Virus record (IMG/VR): IMGVR_UViG_3300035670_000259
Span: 1-56,186 of that record
Source: a virus
DNA: 56,186 nt
Direction: 5' to 3' (one strand)
This document shows positions 44,076-52,654 of this stretch, piece after piece. The notes beneath the pieces were generated by a model. That model searched no databases. It was not told the origin of the DNA and saw only the letters and a list, made by a program, of their open reading frames with translations. Every line of letters begins with the position of its first letter. Position 1 is the stretch's first letter. The position numbers were made by a program, and so were the translations under genes.

Positions 44076-44542
44076 GCATGATGGACTGGGCTAAAGCAGA
44101 ACTAGACGCTGCTGGACTCAAAGAAAGCGGTAACATTGATGATGTTAGTGTATGGGTTCGCCAAGATGTTTTAGCACTTCTTCAAGTGTTTGTCGATCAA
44201 GGGCACAGTGGTATGTCGGCTCCTTATGTGCTAAAACTGTTTGATAGGTTAGCTAACTGGAAACCTCTCTCTCCTCTGACTGGTGAGTCTAACGAGTGGA
44301 CTGAGGTTGGACCTGATGTGTGGCAAAACAAGCGGGCATCGAATGTGTTCAAAGGTGATGATGGACGCGCTTACTGGATGGATGGCCGAGTATTCTGGGA
44401 GTGGGCTACTCACCCTGAGATCGATGATGGTAAACCTTTTAAGAGTCACTATACCAGTCGTGATAGTCGTGTTTACATTGACAGCTTCCCTTGGACGATG
44501 CCTGATGAGCCTGAGTACGTAGAGGCGGAGAGCGTTAAATAA
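44072..44542 (+). CDS. Hypothetical protein with PLTGE-W motif, 156 aa
   Basis: KPLSPLTGESNEWTEVGPDVWQNKRASNVFKGDDGRAYW is a recognisable block (PLTGE..EW......QN.R...VFK) of a widespread phage protein of unknown function. Helical N-terminal half. Confidence 0.7.
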   Translation: MSMMDWAKAELDAAGLKESGNIDDVSVWVRQDVLALLQVFVDQGHSGMSAPYVLKLFDRLANWKPLSPLTGESNEWTEVGPDVWQNKRASNVFKGDDGRAYWMDGRVFWEWATHPEIDDGKPFKSHYTSRDSRVYIDSFPWTMPDEPEYVEAESVK

Positions 44543-44739
44543 TGTTTGAAGATAAAGATTACGACAGCATTAATGGTAAATATATCGGAAGCGAATATGG
44601 TGATCTGCGTCGTGAACGAGCACAGTTGCAGCAGCGCATGATTCTACATAATGACGCATCAGTAAAACCTCGTATTCGTGAAATTACACTGCAACTGCAA
44701 GCCATGATGGCTTCACGACCTTTTAAACATAAGCAGTAG
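44542..44739 (+). CDS. Hypothetical helical protein, 65 aa
   Basis: Basic helix RRERAQLQQRMILHNDASVK. One-base overlap with the upstream stop. Unknown. Confidence 0.6.
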   Translation: MFEDKDYDSINGKYIGSEYGDLRRERAQLQQRMILHNDASVKPRIREITLQLQAMMASRPFKHKQ

Positions 44740-44745
44740 GTAAAA

Positions 44746-45108
44746 ATGAAACCATACATTCATGCCCGTAATTCAGTTAAGCGCTATGGAGGAGAGATTG
44801 AAGACTACTTACCGATTCACAACTGGTTTGACTCTACCAAAGCAGCATATGCAGACTTCCAACATCGAGCAATTCTACATAACACCTTTGGAATCTTTCT
44901 TGCAGAACAACTATTTGGAGTTACCCTTACTAACTCAGAGGGAAAAGTGGTTAGCGTTAGAGACATTGGAGAAGACCATGTTAAAGAAGACTGCGGAGGA
45001 CGTATTCCGACCATTGCCGACTGGCTCGGTAAGCTAGAACCAGAGCCTTGGATGCTCGGAGTAGGTCAACGCGCATTTGCAGCAGCACACAATTTAGAGG
45101 CAGACTAA
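44746..45108 (+). CDS. DUF6915-like phage protein
   Basis: 120 residues. HARNSVKRYGGEIEDYLPIHNWFDSTKAAYADFQHRAILHN and VRDIGEDHVKEDCGGRIPTIADWL match a phage family labelled DUF6915. Function unknown; the many His residues could bind metal. Confidence 0.75.
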   Translation: MKPYIHARNSVKRYGGEIEDYLPIHNWFDSTKAAYADFQHRAILHNTFGIFLAEQLFGVTLTNSEGKVVSVRDIGEDHVKEDCGGRIPTIADWLGKLEPEPWMLGVGQRAFAAAHNLEAD

Positions 45109-45749
45109 TGAAATATGCAGAATTACATCAATCTATAATTGAGATGAATCAAAAGATTGCAGAAGCTCAGGCATTTATGCAGACTCACGCTAGATCCTAC
45201 ATTGAGTCGGGTGTTCAACAATTTTTTGATGTGTGCCCAGAGGTAAACGCTATCTTTTGGCATCAGTACACTCCATACTTTAATGATGGAGAGCCTTGCG
45301 AGTTCTCAGTTCACGATATTCATTTTAGCATTGATGGGCTAGAAGAATATGACGGTGAAGGTGCGTATCTATACTCTGAGGAGGACTATAACCGTGCTGT
45401 TGAGCGGCTAGAGGATGTTAAGCGCTTTGAAGCTGATCCTGCAGCTTGGAGACAGAGATACCGTGAAGAGTATAAAGCACGTTCTAATCGTGAATGCACT
45501 ATTAAAGACGTTAACCTATACCCATATCCTCGCACTGTAGAGTCAGCTCAAGAAGAGATTGATGATATCTTACATCAGCGCAGCATTATTTCTCAGGCAC
45601 GTGCAGACGAAATCTCCACTGCGTATAATGCTCTATATTCAGCCTTCAGGTTAATTCCTGACGATAGTATGAAAGCGATTTATGGCGATCATGTACTAGT
45701 ACGAATTACTCGTAGCGGTACTGAGATAATCGAATATTCACATGATTAA
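45108..45749 (+). CDS. Hypothetical protein, 213 aa
   Basis: ATG 45108. Acidic, largely helical with a central NAIFWHQYTPYFNDGEPCEFSV strand region. Found in early-gene clusters; unknown function. Confidence 0.7.
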   Translation: MKYAELHQSIIEMNQKIAEAQAFMQTHARSYIESGVQQFFDVCPEVNAIFWHQYTPYFNDGEPCEFSVHDIHFSIDGLEEYDGEGAYLYSEEDYNRAVERLEDVKRFEADPAAWRQRYREEYKARSNRECTIKDVNLYPYPRTVESAQEEIDDILHQRSIISQARADEISTAYNALYSAFRLIPDDSMKAIYGDHVLVRITRSGTEIIEYSHD

Positions 45750-46035
45750 GCCTTTTGACCTACCTGTTTCTTACTCATGTCTTGCACCAGAAGCACGTAG
45801 GCGAGTTAGGATGCAGTATGTTCAACAGCAGGGCGGACTATGTATGTATTGCAAGGGGAGTCTAGATCAGGCTCCCCCTAATTCTGTTACCTCCAAGAGC
45901 ATCAACTGGAGTCTGTTCCCACCTAATTTTCTAAGATACCCTGTTCACCTACAACACAACCACACTACAGACTTAACCGAGGGAGCTGTGCACGCATATT
46001 GCAACGCAGTTCTTTGGCAGTATCATGGCAGATAA
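45742..46035 (+). CDS. HNH/endonuclease VII-like protein
   Basis: 97 residues. CMYCKGSL, then VHLQHNHTTDLTEGAVHAYCNAVLWQYHG: the two Cys pairs and H-N-H core of the recombination-endonuclease VII/HNH group. May resolve branched DNA or nick DNA. Confidence 0.8.
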   Translation: MIKPFDLPVSYSCLAPEARRRVRMQYVQQQGGLCMYCKGSLDQAPPNSVTSKSINWSLFPPNFLRYPVHLQHNHTTDLTEGAVHAYCNAVLWQYHGR

Positions 46036-46048
46036 ACATAAACAGCTC

Positions 46049-46077
46049 TAGACAGTTACTCATAGATTCTATATATT
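46049..46077 (+). promoter_or_regulatory. Sigma70-like promoter
   Basis: TAGACA (46049-46054), 17 bases, TATATT (46072-46077). Confidence 0.6.
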
Positions 46078-46098
46078 AAATATATAAGGAGAAAAAAG

Positions 46099-46422
46099 AT
46101 GGCATATCATCCTGACAATTGGGTTGTGATTAAGTTCAGTGGGGACGATCCGCACTATCGAGTTCTGGTTGGTTGGAGCGGGGGTTACGCTACCGGCGAC
46201 TCTTGGCGCATGAACTCTGGTATTACGCGCGTCGAAGAAGATGAGTACTACTTTTATTTTTATGGAGCGACTGGTTCGTGCTATAAGTGCCGTAAGACTG
46301 CCTACTGTCTACGCAAGAACAACGCATACATCTGGTCACAACTACAACAACTGCATGGTGATAAGGTTCAACTGATGTCTGAAGATACTAACTGGATGGA
46401 AATGGATTGGATTATTAAATGA
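46099..46422 (+). CDS. Hypothetical protein, 107 aa
   Basis: AAGGAG site. Trp/Tyr-rich with beta pattern and C-x-x-C (SCYKCRKTAYC). Frequent in phage early regions; unknown. Confidence 0.65.
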   Translation: MAYHPDNWVVIKFSGDDPHYRVLVGWSGGYATGDSWRMNSGITRVEEDEYYFYFYGATGSCYKCRKTAYCLRKNNAYIWSQLQQLHGDKVQLMSEDTNWMEMDWIIK

Positions 46423-46568
46423 GCTGGTGTGATAAAAAACGTATGCGCTCTTGGACAGTAGCAGAGATTCAAGATTGGTATGACAACCATCCTGATCTTA
46501 CTCTTAGTGCGTATGCTAAGGCTCTAGGATTGACAGTGGCTCGTCTAAAAGATATTTTGATGTCCTAA
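46419..46568 (+). CDS. Small helix-turn-helix protein, 49 aa
   Basis: SWTVAEIQDWYDNHPDLTLS then AYAKALGLTVARLKDILM, a helix-turn-helix layout. ATGA overlap with the upstream gene. Possibly DNA-binding. Confidence 0.6.
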   Translation: MSWCDKKRMRSWTVAEIQDWYDNHPDLTLSAYAKALGLTVARLKDILMS

Positions 46569-46581
46569 CAAAAGGTGTAAT

Positions 46582-47124
46582 ATGGGCAACATCTGGGTAA
46601 CCAGTGACACTCACTTTAACCATGTCAACATTCTCAGGTTCACCGATAGCAATACCGATGAACTTATTCGTCCCGGTTTCAAAGATGTTACCGAAATGAA
46701 TGAATTGATGATCCAGCGTTGGAACGAAGTTGTTCGTCCTGGTGATAAAGTATACCACCTCGGTGACGTGTTCTTTGGCGACAAAGAATGGTTTCAAAAG
46801 ACGTGGCCTCGTTTGATGGGTAGCAAACGCCTCATTGTTGGTAATCATGATGATGTAAGGTATCTCTCTTCAGGTGGTTTCTTCGCAAAGGTTATGATGT
46901 GGCGTATGATGCCAGAGTTTGGCATTCTCATGAGTCACGTTCCGCTTCATGAAAGCAGCCTGATGCGAGGTGCTAAAGGTGATAAGCCTATGTTGAACGT
47001 ACATGGTCATATTCATCAGAATCCTTCTCCAAAAGGGCCTTATCATTGTGTATGCGTCGAACAAACTGATTATCGTCCAGTACATATCGAAGATCTTGCA
47101 AAAGTGAGTAAATATAAATGCTAG
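46582..47124 (+). CDS. Calcineurin-like metallophosphoesterase
   Basis: 180 residues. Metal motifs in order: SDTHFNHVNI, YHLGDVFFG, GNHDD, MSHVPLH and VHGHIHQN. Matches phage metallophosphoesterases acting on phosphodiesters or nucleotides. Overlaps the phosphatase of the tRNA-repair cluster by 7 bases, so it may trim 2',3'-cyclic ends; inferred. Confidence 0.9.
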   Translation: MGNIWVTSDTHFNHVNILRFTDSNTDELIRPGFKDVTEMNELMIQRWNEVVRPGDKVYHLGDVFFGDKEWFQKTWPRLMGSKRLIVGNHDDVRYLSSGGFFAKVMMWRMMPEFGILMSHVPLHESSLMRGAKGDKPMLNVHGHIHQNPSPKGPYHCVCVEQTDYRPVHIEDLAKVSKYKC

Positions 47125-47564
47125 TAGTATTTGACATTGATGGCACCCTGGCTAACATCGAGCATCGACTCGACTATGTTCGCAGCAAGCCTAAAAACTG
47201 GAAGGCGTTTGACGCAGGGATTCCAAATGATAAGGTGAATCCTCATGTAGCAGAAGTTTTTCGTCAAATGGCAGATTTTGGTCACGATGTTGTTTTGGCA
47301 AGCGGTCGTAACGAACGCAGTCGTGTAGCCACGGAGCAGTGGCTTTTTGATAACGATCTTCGTTGTTATGAAAAACTCTACATGCGTAAGGCAGACGACT
47401 TTCGTAGTGACGATATAGTGAAGAGAGAGATACTTGATCAAATTATCGCTGACTACGGTTGCAAGCCTGACATGGTGTTTGATGATCGTCCACGAGTAGT
47501 TCGTATGTGGCGTGACAACGGTATCTTTGTTTTCAACGTATACCAAGGTGAAGAGGACTTCTAA
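47118..47564 (+). CDS. Polynucleotide 3'-phosphatase (T4 Pnkp C-domain-like)
   Basis: 148 residues. FDIDGTLANIEHRL (Asp6, Asp8), VLASGRNERSRVATEQWL, MRKADDFRSDDIVKREIL and VFDDRPRVVRMWRDNGI align with the phosphatase half of T4 polynucleotide kinase. Removes 3'- or 2',3'-cyclic phosphate from broken tRNA. Encoded separately and before the kinase, the reverse of the T4 domain order. Confidence 0.9.
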   Translation: MLVVFDIDGTLANIEHRLDYVRSKPKNWKAFDAGIPNDKVNPHVAEVFRQMADFGHDVVLASGRNERSRVATEQWLFDNDLRCYEKLYMRKADDFRSDDIVKREILDQIIADYGCKPDMVFDDRPRVVRMWRDNGIFVFNVYQGEEDF

Positions 47565-48112
47565 TGTCTCAGCCTATTTGTTATGTAATGGTTGGCTTGC
47601 CTGGATTGGGCAAGTCGACTCTCGTGAAAGATCAACGCAAAGTATATGAACGCATCGATATAGATGTGTTTGTGTATAGCACTGATGGCATTCTTGAGCG
47701 TATTGCCGATTTTCTTGGTAAGACCTATGATAACGTATTCGAAGAGCATATCAAAAGTGCTACAGCAGAGGCAGACATTGATCTTGCACATGCTATCAAG
47801 GAACGTCAAGACATTATCTGGGACCAAACCAACCTCAGTGCCAAGAAGCGAGCTAAGATCATCAATCGTATGCGGCAGGCTGGTTATCAAGTTCGTTGTG
47901 AGTGTATCATTCCGCCCGAAGCAGGTTGGATTGATGATCAAAAAGCGTGGGCATATCGCTTGCGTAATCGTCCTGGGAAAACTATTCCGCAGCATATCAT
48001 GAACAACATGATTGAAAGTTTTGTTGTTCCTACTGCGGACGAAGGTTTTGACATGATCACTTTCTACAACATGCACGGCGCACTGCTTGGGCTTAACTAC
48101 GGAGAAGACTAG
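47564..48112 (+). CDS. Polynucleotide 5'-kinase (T4 Pnkp N-domain-like)
   Basis: 182 residues. P-loop GLPGLGKST (11-19), YSTDGILERIA, DQTNLSAKKRAKIINRM and RNRPGKTIPQHIM match the kinase half of T4 Pnkp (DTNLNPERR, NSKRGTKAVP). Phosphorylates 5'-OH RNA ends for RNA ligase. One-base overlap with the phosphatase. TAG stop followed at once by TGA. Confidence 0.9.
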   Translation: MSQPICYVMVGLPGLGKSTLVKDQRKVYERIDIDVFVYSTDGILERIADFLGKTYDNVFEEHIKSATAEADIDLAHAIKERQDIIWDQTNLSAKKRAKIINRMRQAGYQVRCECIIPPEAGWIDDQKAWAYRLRNRPGKTIPQHIMNNMIESFVVPTADEGFDMITFYNMHGALLGLNYGED

Positions 48113-48633
48113 TGAATGTTTTGCAACATCTTCACTCTCGTTACTTTGACTCTAACCTACATAAAGTCTGGATTGATGAAACGGAAGGTGTTGCAACTTA
48201 TCCACTGTGGAACCTTAGTGGTCAGATGGTAGGGTACCAGCAATATAGACCATCAGCTAATAAACAAAAAGATAATCATCCTAGAGATAGCCGATACTTT
48301 ACTTATCGTAAAGACAAAGTAGTTGGTGTTTGGGGATTAGAGAGTTGGAACCTATCTAACGTACTATTTGTAACTGAAGGAACATTCGATGCTTGCCGAC
48401 TTACTCGTCTTGGGCATTCTGCTATCGCTACCCTTTCTAACGATGTTGACGATAGCCTTAAGCGTTGGTTATGGACGATCCGTAAGATTCGCCTTGTCGT
48501 TGCTGTATGCGATAACGATGCTGCTGGGCGCCGTCTTGCTAAATATGGTCATCTATCACATGTAGTAGAGAGTGGCGATCTTGGAGACGCATCAGAAGAG
48601 TATGTGAAGCAGTTAATTGAGCTTTACGCTTGA
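48112..48633 (+). CDS. Toprim-domain protein, primase-like
   Basis: 173 residues from GTG 48112. LFVTEGTFDACRL (Glu89) and VAVCDNDAAGRRLAKYG (Asp134, Asp136) are the Toprim catalytic motifs in the style of DnaG/T7 primases, but no helicase domain follows. A processing or primase fragment within the RNA-repair cluster. Confidence 0.82.
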   Translation: MNVLQHLHSRYFDSNLHKVWIDETEGVATYPLWNLSGQMVGYQQYRPSANKQKDNHPRDSRYFTYRKDKVVGVWGLESWNLSNVLFVTEGTFDACRLTRLGHSAIATLSNDVDDSLKRWLWTIRKIRLVVAVCDNDAAGRRLAKYGHLSHVVESGDLGDASEEYVKQLIELYA

Positions 48634-48658
48634 TTAGCTGCTTTTTCTATGCTATCTT
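48630..48658 (+). promoter_or_regulatory. Promoter for RNA ligase
   Basis: TTGATT (48630-48635), 17 bases ending ATGC, TATCTT (48653-48658). Confidence 0.65.
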
Positions 48659-48687
48659 AGATTAAGAAAAGATAAAGGGCTGCTAAA

Positions 48688-49848
48688 ATGAACTACCAGT
48701 TTCCTATCATTGAGACTATCAACGATGTGCTCCCACATATTGAAGGACGTGACGAGTTTGTCGTTGCGGAGCGTGAAGGCTACACTGTAATCAACTATGT
48801 AGTTGCAATGGCTGATACGTTTGATATGCACGATTCAGACGACGAAGGAAACTACGTCTATGACTGGACTGGTGCTATGCGTCGTGAATGCCGAGGATTG
48901 ATCTTCGATCGCGAAGGTCGTATCATGAGCCGTCCGTTCCACAAGTTCTTCAACATCAACGAGCGTGAAGAAACTCAGTCTCACTGTATTGATGTGTCGC
49001 AACCGCATGTGATCATGGAAAAGATGGATGGTTCAATGATCCGTCCTATCCTTGTTGATGGGCACTTGCGTCTTGCTACTAAGATGGGTGTAACTGAAGT
49101 GGCTATGCAGGCTGAGACTTGGCTTGCTACAAAAGATGATAGGTATAAAGGCTGGTTGCTGCATTGCATTAAAAATGGTATTACTCCAATTTTTGAATGG
49201 GTAAGCCCGTTCAACCAGATTGTTATTGCATATGATGAAGCAGAACTTGTTCTTCTTGCTATTCGTGATAATATTACTGGCGAATACTCTATGCCTAACT
49301 ATCAAGACGGTTGCCCGTTCACTGTTGTTCCTCGTTACGGTAGCGTAGCGGGTAACCTCAGTGACTATATTGCTCGTCAGCGTGGTGCAGAAGGTCGTGA
49401 AGGCGACATCATCCGCTTTGCTGACGGGCATATGGTCAAAGTAAAGAACGATTGGTACGTGCGTATTCACAAGACTGTGGATCGTATTGTATTTGATCGT
49501 AACATTGTGAACTTGATCATCAATGAAGAAGTCGATGACGTTGTTCCGATGCTGCCTCAAGTGCAGGCTGATCGTGTGCGTGACTTTGAGACTCGTTTCT
49601 GGAGTGCTTTCAAAGTGAAAGAGGATCGTCTTCTTGCAGAGCGTGATATCGTAGGGCAACTATATAACAATGACCGTAAGCGGATTGCTCTTGAGTTCAT
49701 TCCGACTCTGGAAGACAAGGCTGACGCATCGTTCATCTTCCGTATGCTTGATGGTCATAGCGTTCGTGAGTTAATGTTACAGCATATTGAAAAGAATATA
49801 AACACCAACGTCAAATGGGATGAATGTGCAAAATGGATGGGGATGTGA
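48688..49848 (+). CDS. rnl1: RNA ligase 1, T4 Rnl1-like
   Basis: 386 residues (T4 Rnl1 374). Motif I EKMDGSM with the AMP-linked Lys112, RRECRGLIFD upstream, FEWVSP (motif IV) and VKVKNDWYV (motif V). Joins the repaired tRNA halves after anticodon cleavage. Own promoter. With the kinase and phosphatase it forms the T4-like defence against anticodon nucleases. Confidence 0.94.
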   Translation: MNYQFPIIETINDVLPHIEGRDEFVVAEREGYTVINYVVAMADTFDMHDSDDEGNYVYDWTGAMRRECRGLIFDREGRIMSRPFHKFFNINEREETQSHCIDVSQPHVIMEKMDGSMIRPILVDGHLRLATKMGVTEVAMQAETWLATKDDRYKGWLLHCIKNGITPIFEWVSPFNQIVIAYDEAELVLLAIRDNITGEYSMPNYQDGCPFTVVPRYGSVAGNLSDYIARQRGAEGREGDIIRFADGHMVKVKNDWYVRIHKTVDRIVFDRNIVNLIINEEVDDVVPMLPQVQADRVRDFETRFWSAFKVKEDRLLAERDIVGQLYNNDRKRIALEFIPTLEDKADASFIFRMLDGHSVRELMLQHIEKNINTNVKWDECAKWMGM

Positions 49849-49850
49849 AA

Positions 49851-50129
49851 ATGAGTGAGTTTCTTAGCGTTACTTTGTATGAACGACCTGATGGGCGGTC
49901 TCGTCAGGTAGAGATGCGTAATATCGAGCCTGAAGATATTCACTTTTTTGAGTCTAACCGTCTAAAAGTTTCTATCGAAGAGTTGACAACTGGTGAGTTG
50001 GTAGTTTATGCTTGTCCTTATAACGATTATTCAGAAGAAAGCGAAGTAATGGTTCTATCAGGTAGTCGTTCTTGCAAAGAGACTATGAAAGATTTGCGTA
50101 CCTATTGTGAAGAGGCTTTTAATCTATGA
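49851..50129 (+). CDS. Hypothetical protein, 92 aa
   Basis: ATG 49851, close behind the ligase stop. FLSVTLYERPDGRSRQVEMRNIEPEDIHFFE pattern is shared by short early phage proteins. Unknown. Confidence 0.65.
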   Translation: MSEFLSVTLYERPDGRSRQVEMRNIEPEDIHFFESNRLKVSIEELTTGELVVYACPYNDYSEESEVMVLSGSRSCKETMKDLRTYCEEAFNL

Positions 50130-50425
50130 ATGACTCTATCATAAACAAACTAACTAAATTCTCAGAAGAGTTTCAACAAGCTGAAAAACAAATAGACAGC
50201 TCAATGGATTTTTGGTGGGAGTCTCTCACTAAAGAAGAACAAATGAATGCTTTTTATTGTGTAGTTAAGAGGCTTGTAAAGGGTGAACTAGTTGATAAAG
50301 GCTCTTATCGTTATGTGCTATATAAAACCTTTGGGTTCGGGCCTGAAAGCTATTCACTAGGTATGATGTGCGGGTTTATGAGCCTACACAATGCTATTGA
50401 AGCAGAAGTTGAATCGTTTACTTAA
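50126..50425 (+). CDS. Hypothetical protein, 99 aa
   Basis: ATGA overlap. Helical, with FGFGPESYSLGMMCGFMSLHNAIE near the C-terminus. Unknown. Confidence 0.65.
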   Translation: MNDSIINKLTKFSEEFQQAEKQIDSSMDFWWESLTKEEQMNAFYCVVKRLVKGELVDKGSYRYVLYKTFGFGPESYSLGMMCGFMSLHNAIEAEVESFT

Positions 50426-50435
50426 GGAGTATAAG

Positions 50436-51161
50436 ATGCGTGTGAAAATTGGCCCGTATAAGTATTGGTTTGGTCCTTATCAGCTGGCCGAAAAACTCAT
50501 GTTCTGGGTTCCTAAAGAGCGTGACGAATACGGTATTCTGCGCACTGCTGATCGTGTTCACCGTTTTGGCGAGTGGCTTGCCTATGGTAAAGTCTTGCCT
50601 GAGCCTGCAGTTGGTGAAACTGTTGTTTGGGGTGAAGATCGGCCTACTACACTGATCTCCAAGTTTCTTAGCTGGCTTGATTCTAGGAAGAAGCGTAAGA
50701 TCGAAGTGCATATTGATCGCTGGGACACCTGGTCGATGGAAAGCACTCTTGGTTACATCATTCGTCCTATGCTCAAGCAACTGCGAGATAACAAGCACGG
50801 CGCGCCCTGGGTCGATGATGAAGATGTGCCTGAGGAACTGCGCAGCACTGCAGCTCCTCCCAAAGAACATGAGTGGGATACTGACGATAACCATTTTAAG
50901 CGTTGGGATTGGGTTCTCGACGAAATAATCTTCGCTTTTGAAAGTCTTGAGGGCGGGACTAACCAAGACTGGGAAGAGCAGTTTACCACTGGCGAGTATG
51001 ACTATCGCTTTAAAAAAATTGATGAAGATGGCACTAGTCAAATGGTTGAAGGCCCTAATCATACCGCCGAAACTGACTGGGATGCTCGTAAAGCGTATGC
51101 TAAGCGTATCAGCAACGGTTTTAGACTCTTCGGAAAGTACTACGAAAGCCTGTGGGACTAA
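50436..51161 (+). CDS. Hypothetical protein, 241 aa
   Basis: AAGGAG then ATG 50436. Trp/Tyr-rich; KKRKIEVHIDRWDTWSMESTLGYIIRPMLKQLRDNKHG-like core is typical of a conserved early phage protein of unknown role. Acidic linker in the middle. Followed by a terminator. Confidence 0.7.
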   Translation: MRVKIGPYKYWFGPYQLAEKLMFWVPKERDEYGILRTADRVHRFGEWLAYGKVLPEPAVGETVVWGEDRPTTLISKFLSWLDSRKKRKIEVHIDRWDTWSMESTLGYIIRPMLKQLRDNKHGAPWVDDEDVPEELRSTAAPPKEHEWDTDDNHFKRWDWVLDEIIFAFESLEGGTNQDWEEQFTTGEYDYRFKKIDEDGTSQMVEGPNHTAETDWDARKAYAKRISNGFRLFGKYYESLWD

Positions 51162-51183
51162 AGCATATTTGCACATAGATAAG

Positions 51184-51218
51184 AGGCAAGGGTAAAGTAT
51201 AATTATCCTTGCCTTTTT
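51184..51218 (+). terminator. Rho-independent terminator
   Basis: AGGCAAGG pairs with CCTTGCCT across about 15 bases, then TTTT. Confidence 0.82.
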
Positions 51219-51237
51219 GCATATAGTGTGCGATAAT
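51209..51237 (+). promoter_or_regulatory. Promoter overlapping terminator
   Basis: TTGCCT (51209-51214), 17 bases ending TGC, GATAAT (51232-51237). Confidence 0.55.
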
Positions 51238-51263
51238 GTAAATATCAATTATAGGAGAGCCTT

Positions 51264-51881
51264 ATGTCTGCCCGTAACCTGATTAAGTCTTACCTTCGTC
51301 GTGCTACTCGTGACAGCCTTCTTGGTGTCGGCTGTTATAGTGCTGTAATGCGCGCAAATAATAGCCGCAATCAGGTAATTAAGATTGGTACTGAGGCTTG
51401 TGATCCTTGGCTTGATTACTACTATGAAGTAATTAAAGGCATGAACACGCCGCACACTCCTAAAGTTCATCGGCTCTATACTGATAGCGCTAAAAAATAC
51501 TATGTGGCGTTGATAGAAGAACTGACTCCCCTTGATGATGTAAACCGTGAGTTTGTAGAGTCTGTACGTCAGTATACTAAAAGTGATAACTCCTACTCGG
51601 AACTGAAGGCTGAAGCAGAGCAGATGCCTAGCATTCCGTGTGCTGAGCACTTTATTGCTTTTATTGATTATCTGCTAGAGCGTACTTCTGTGGTAAGCCG
51701 TTGGGAAGCAGAAGACTGCGATGAGGATGCACGCACTCTTGACATTCACAACGGTAACTGGATGCTTCGTGGAGACGGAACTCTAGTGCTTATTGACCCG
51801 TGGGCTCACTATGAGATCGAAGCTGATCTAAAGCACTGGGCAGACTATAATGTATATAATAAATATGGATATGCAGCATGA
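51264..51881 (+). CDS. Protein-kinase-like fold protein (paralogue of 14692-15282)
   Basis: 205 residues. GVGCYSAVMRAN loop (21-32), QVIKIGTEACDPWLDYY with the Lys, LDIHNGNWMLRGDGTLVLIDPWAHYEI as catalytic and metal-binding region. Same order as the gene at 14692, sharing GCYSAV, VIK-G, DP-L-YY and L-D-H--N-M. May phosphorylate host translation or transcription proteins; not proven. Confidence 0.72.
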   Translation: MSARNLIKSYLRRATRDSLLGVGCYSAVMRANNSRNQVIKIGTEACDPWLDYYYEVIKGMNTPHTPKVHRLYTDSAKKYYVALIEELTPLDDVNREFVESVRQYTKSDNSYSELKAEAEQMPSIPCAEHFIAFIDYLLERTSVVSRWEAEDCDEDARTLDIHNGNWMLRGDGTLVLIDPWAHYEIEADLKHWADYNVYNKYGYAA

Positions 51882-52078
51882 CAGATTTAAACTTTCAACT
51901 CGCTCGACTTCTTAAAAAGCATCAAGCGCTTCATGCAGAGATTGAGTTTCTAGAAGCACAACGAGAGCATGATAGAAGCTATCTAGCCTCTGTTACTCTT
52001 AAACAACTAAAACGTCAAAAGCTACAGCTAAAAGACTCTATTGCAGCGCTTGAAGCACAACTTAAGAGCACAGAATGA
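51878..52078 (+). CDS. YdcH/DUF465-like coiled-coil protein
   Basis: 66 residues. KKHQALHAEIEFLEAQREHD and LKQLKRQKLQLKDSIAALE match the DUF465 pattern, common in alphaproteobacteria. ATGA overlaps at both ends. Unknown function. Confidence 0.75.
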   Translation: MTDLNFQLARLLKKHQALHAEIEFLEAQREHDRSYLASVTLKQLKRQKLQLKDSIAALEAQLKSTE

Positions 52079-52287
52079 CGTATCTATATCGTGTAGAAAA
52101 AAATGATAGAAGTGCTCAAATTGAGCTCGTAGACGAAGTGCTAGAGGTTCACTATTATGAGAGCACTTCTTACGTTGGCACTATTGAGTACCCAGATAAA
52201 AGCTATGAGTATGCTCTTAGTGCAGCTTGCAACTGGGTAGATCTAATTATGACTAGAGACACACTAGACGAGTATAAACGCACATGA
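52075..52287 (+). CDS. Hypothetical protein, 70 aa
   Basis: Strand-rich (MTYLYRVEKNDRSAQIELV), then helix. ATGA overlaps. Unknown. Confidence 0.6.
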   Translation: MTYLYRVEKNDRSAQIELVDEVLEVHYYESTSYVGTIEYPDKSYEYALSAACNWVDLIMTRDTLDEYKRT

Positions 52288-52505
52288 AAGTTCAGTCTCC
52301 TTTTCTTGCTAGCCTTGCGGTTGAGTGTGCTCAAGGTGCTGGAGCTACAAGTATAGATGCTACAGTATATGCACTAATGGCTACTCATGTTACTGAGATT
52401 ATTAATGCTGCAGATAGTGATGAAGAGGCGCTGCTTAGTTTAGCAGCCAGTGTTGTAATGCTACTAGCAGAAAACTTTGAACTTCAGAGGCGCGTGTTAA
52501 AATGA
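52284..52505 (+). CDS. Hypothetical helical protein, 73 aa
   Basis: Ala/Leu-rich helices (ALMATHVTEIINAA, ALLSLAASVVMLLAENFELQ). Overlaps neighbours by 4 bases. Unknown. Confidence 0.6.
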   Translation: MKVQSPFLASLAVECAQGAGATSIDATVYALMATHVTEIINAADSDEEALLSLAASVVMLLAENFELQRRVLK

Positions 52506-52654
52506 TCTGCACAGTGCAAGAAGATCCTGAAAGTGGCGAACTGTTTATTGAGCTGCCTCTAGAACTAATTGAAGCCTTAAACTGGTCAAACGTTACAAGC
52601 CTAGCTTGGACTATCTCTTCAAACAACTGTGTATATTTAAGTGAAGCTAAATGA
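52502..52654 (+). CDS. AbrB/MazE-like small protein, 50 aa
   Basis: EDPESGELFIELPLELIEALNWSN follows the D-x-x-x-G-x-L-x-x-x-L-P-x-E-L-L-E-x-L-x-W pattern of phage AbrB-like swapped-hairpin DNA-binding proteins. ATGA overlap with helicase. Confidence 0.7.
   Translation: MICTVQEDPESGELFIELPLELIEALNWSNVTSLAWTISSNNCVYLSEAK

Noticed and set aside
47561-48076. Long minus-strand ORF opposite the polynucleotide kinase gene
   Set aside because: Shadow of a clearly motif-bearing gene on the plus strand.
50418-51248. 276-codon ORF on the minus strand
   Set aside because: It lies antisense to a gene with a ribosome site and better codon use, and its sequence shows no domain pattern.
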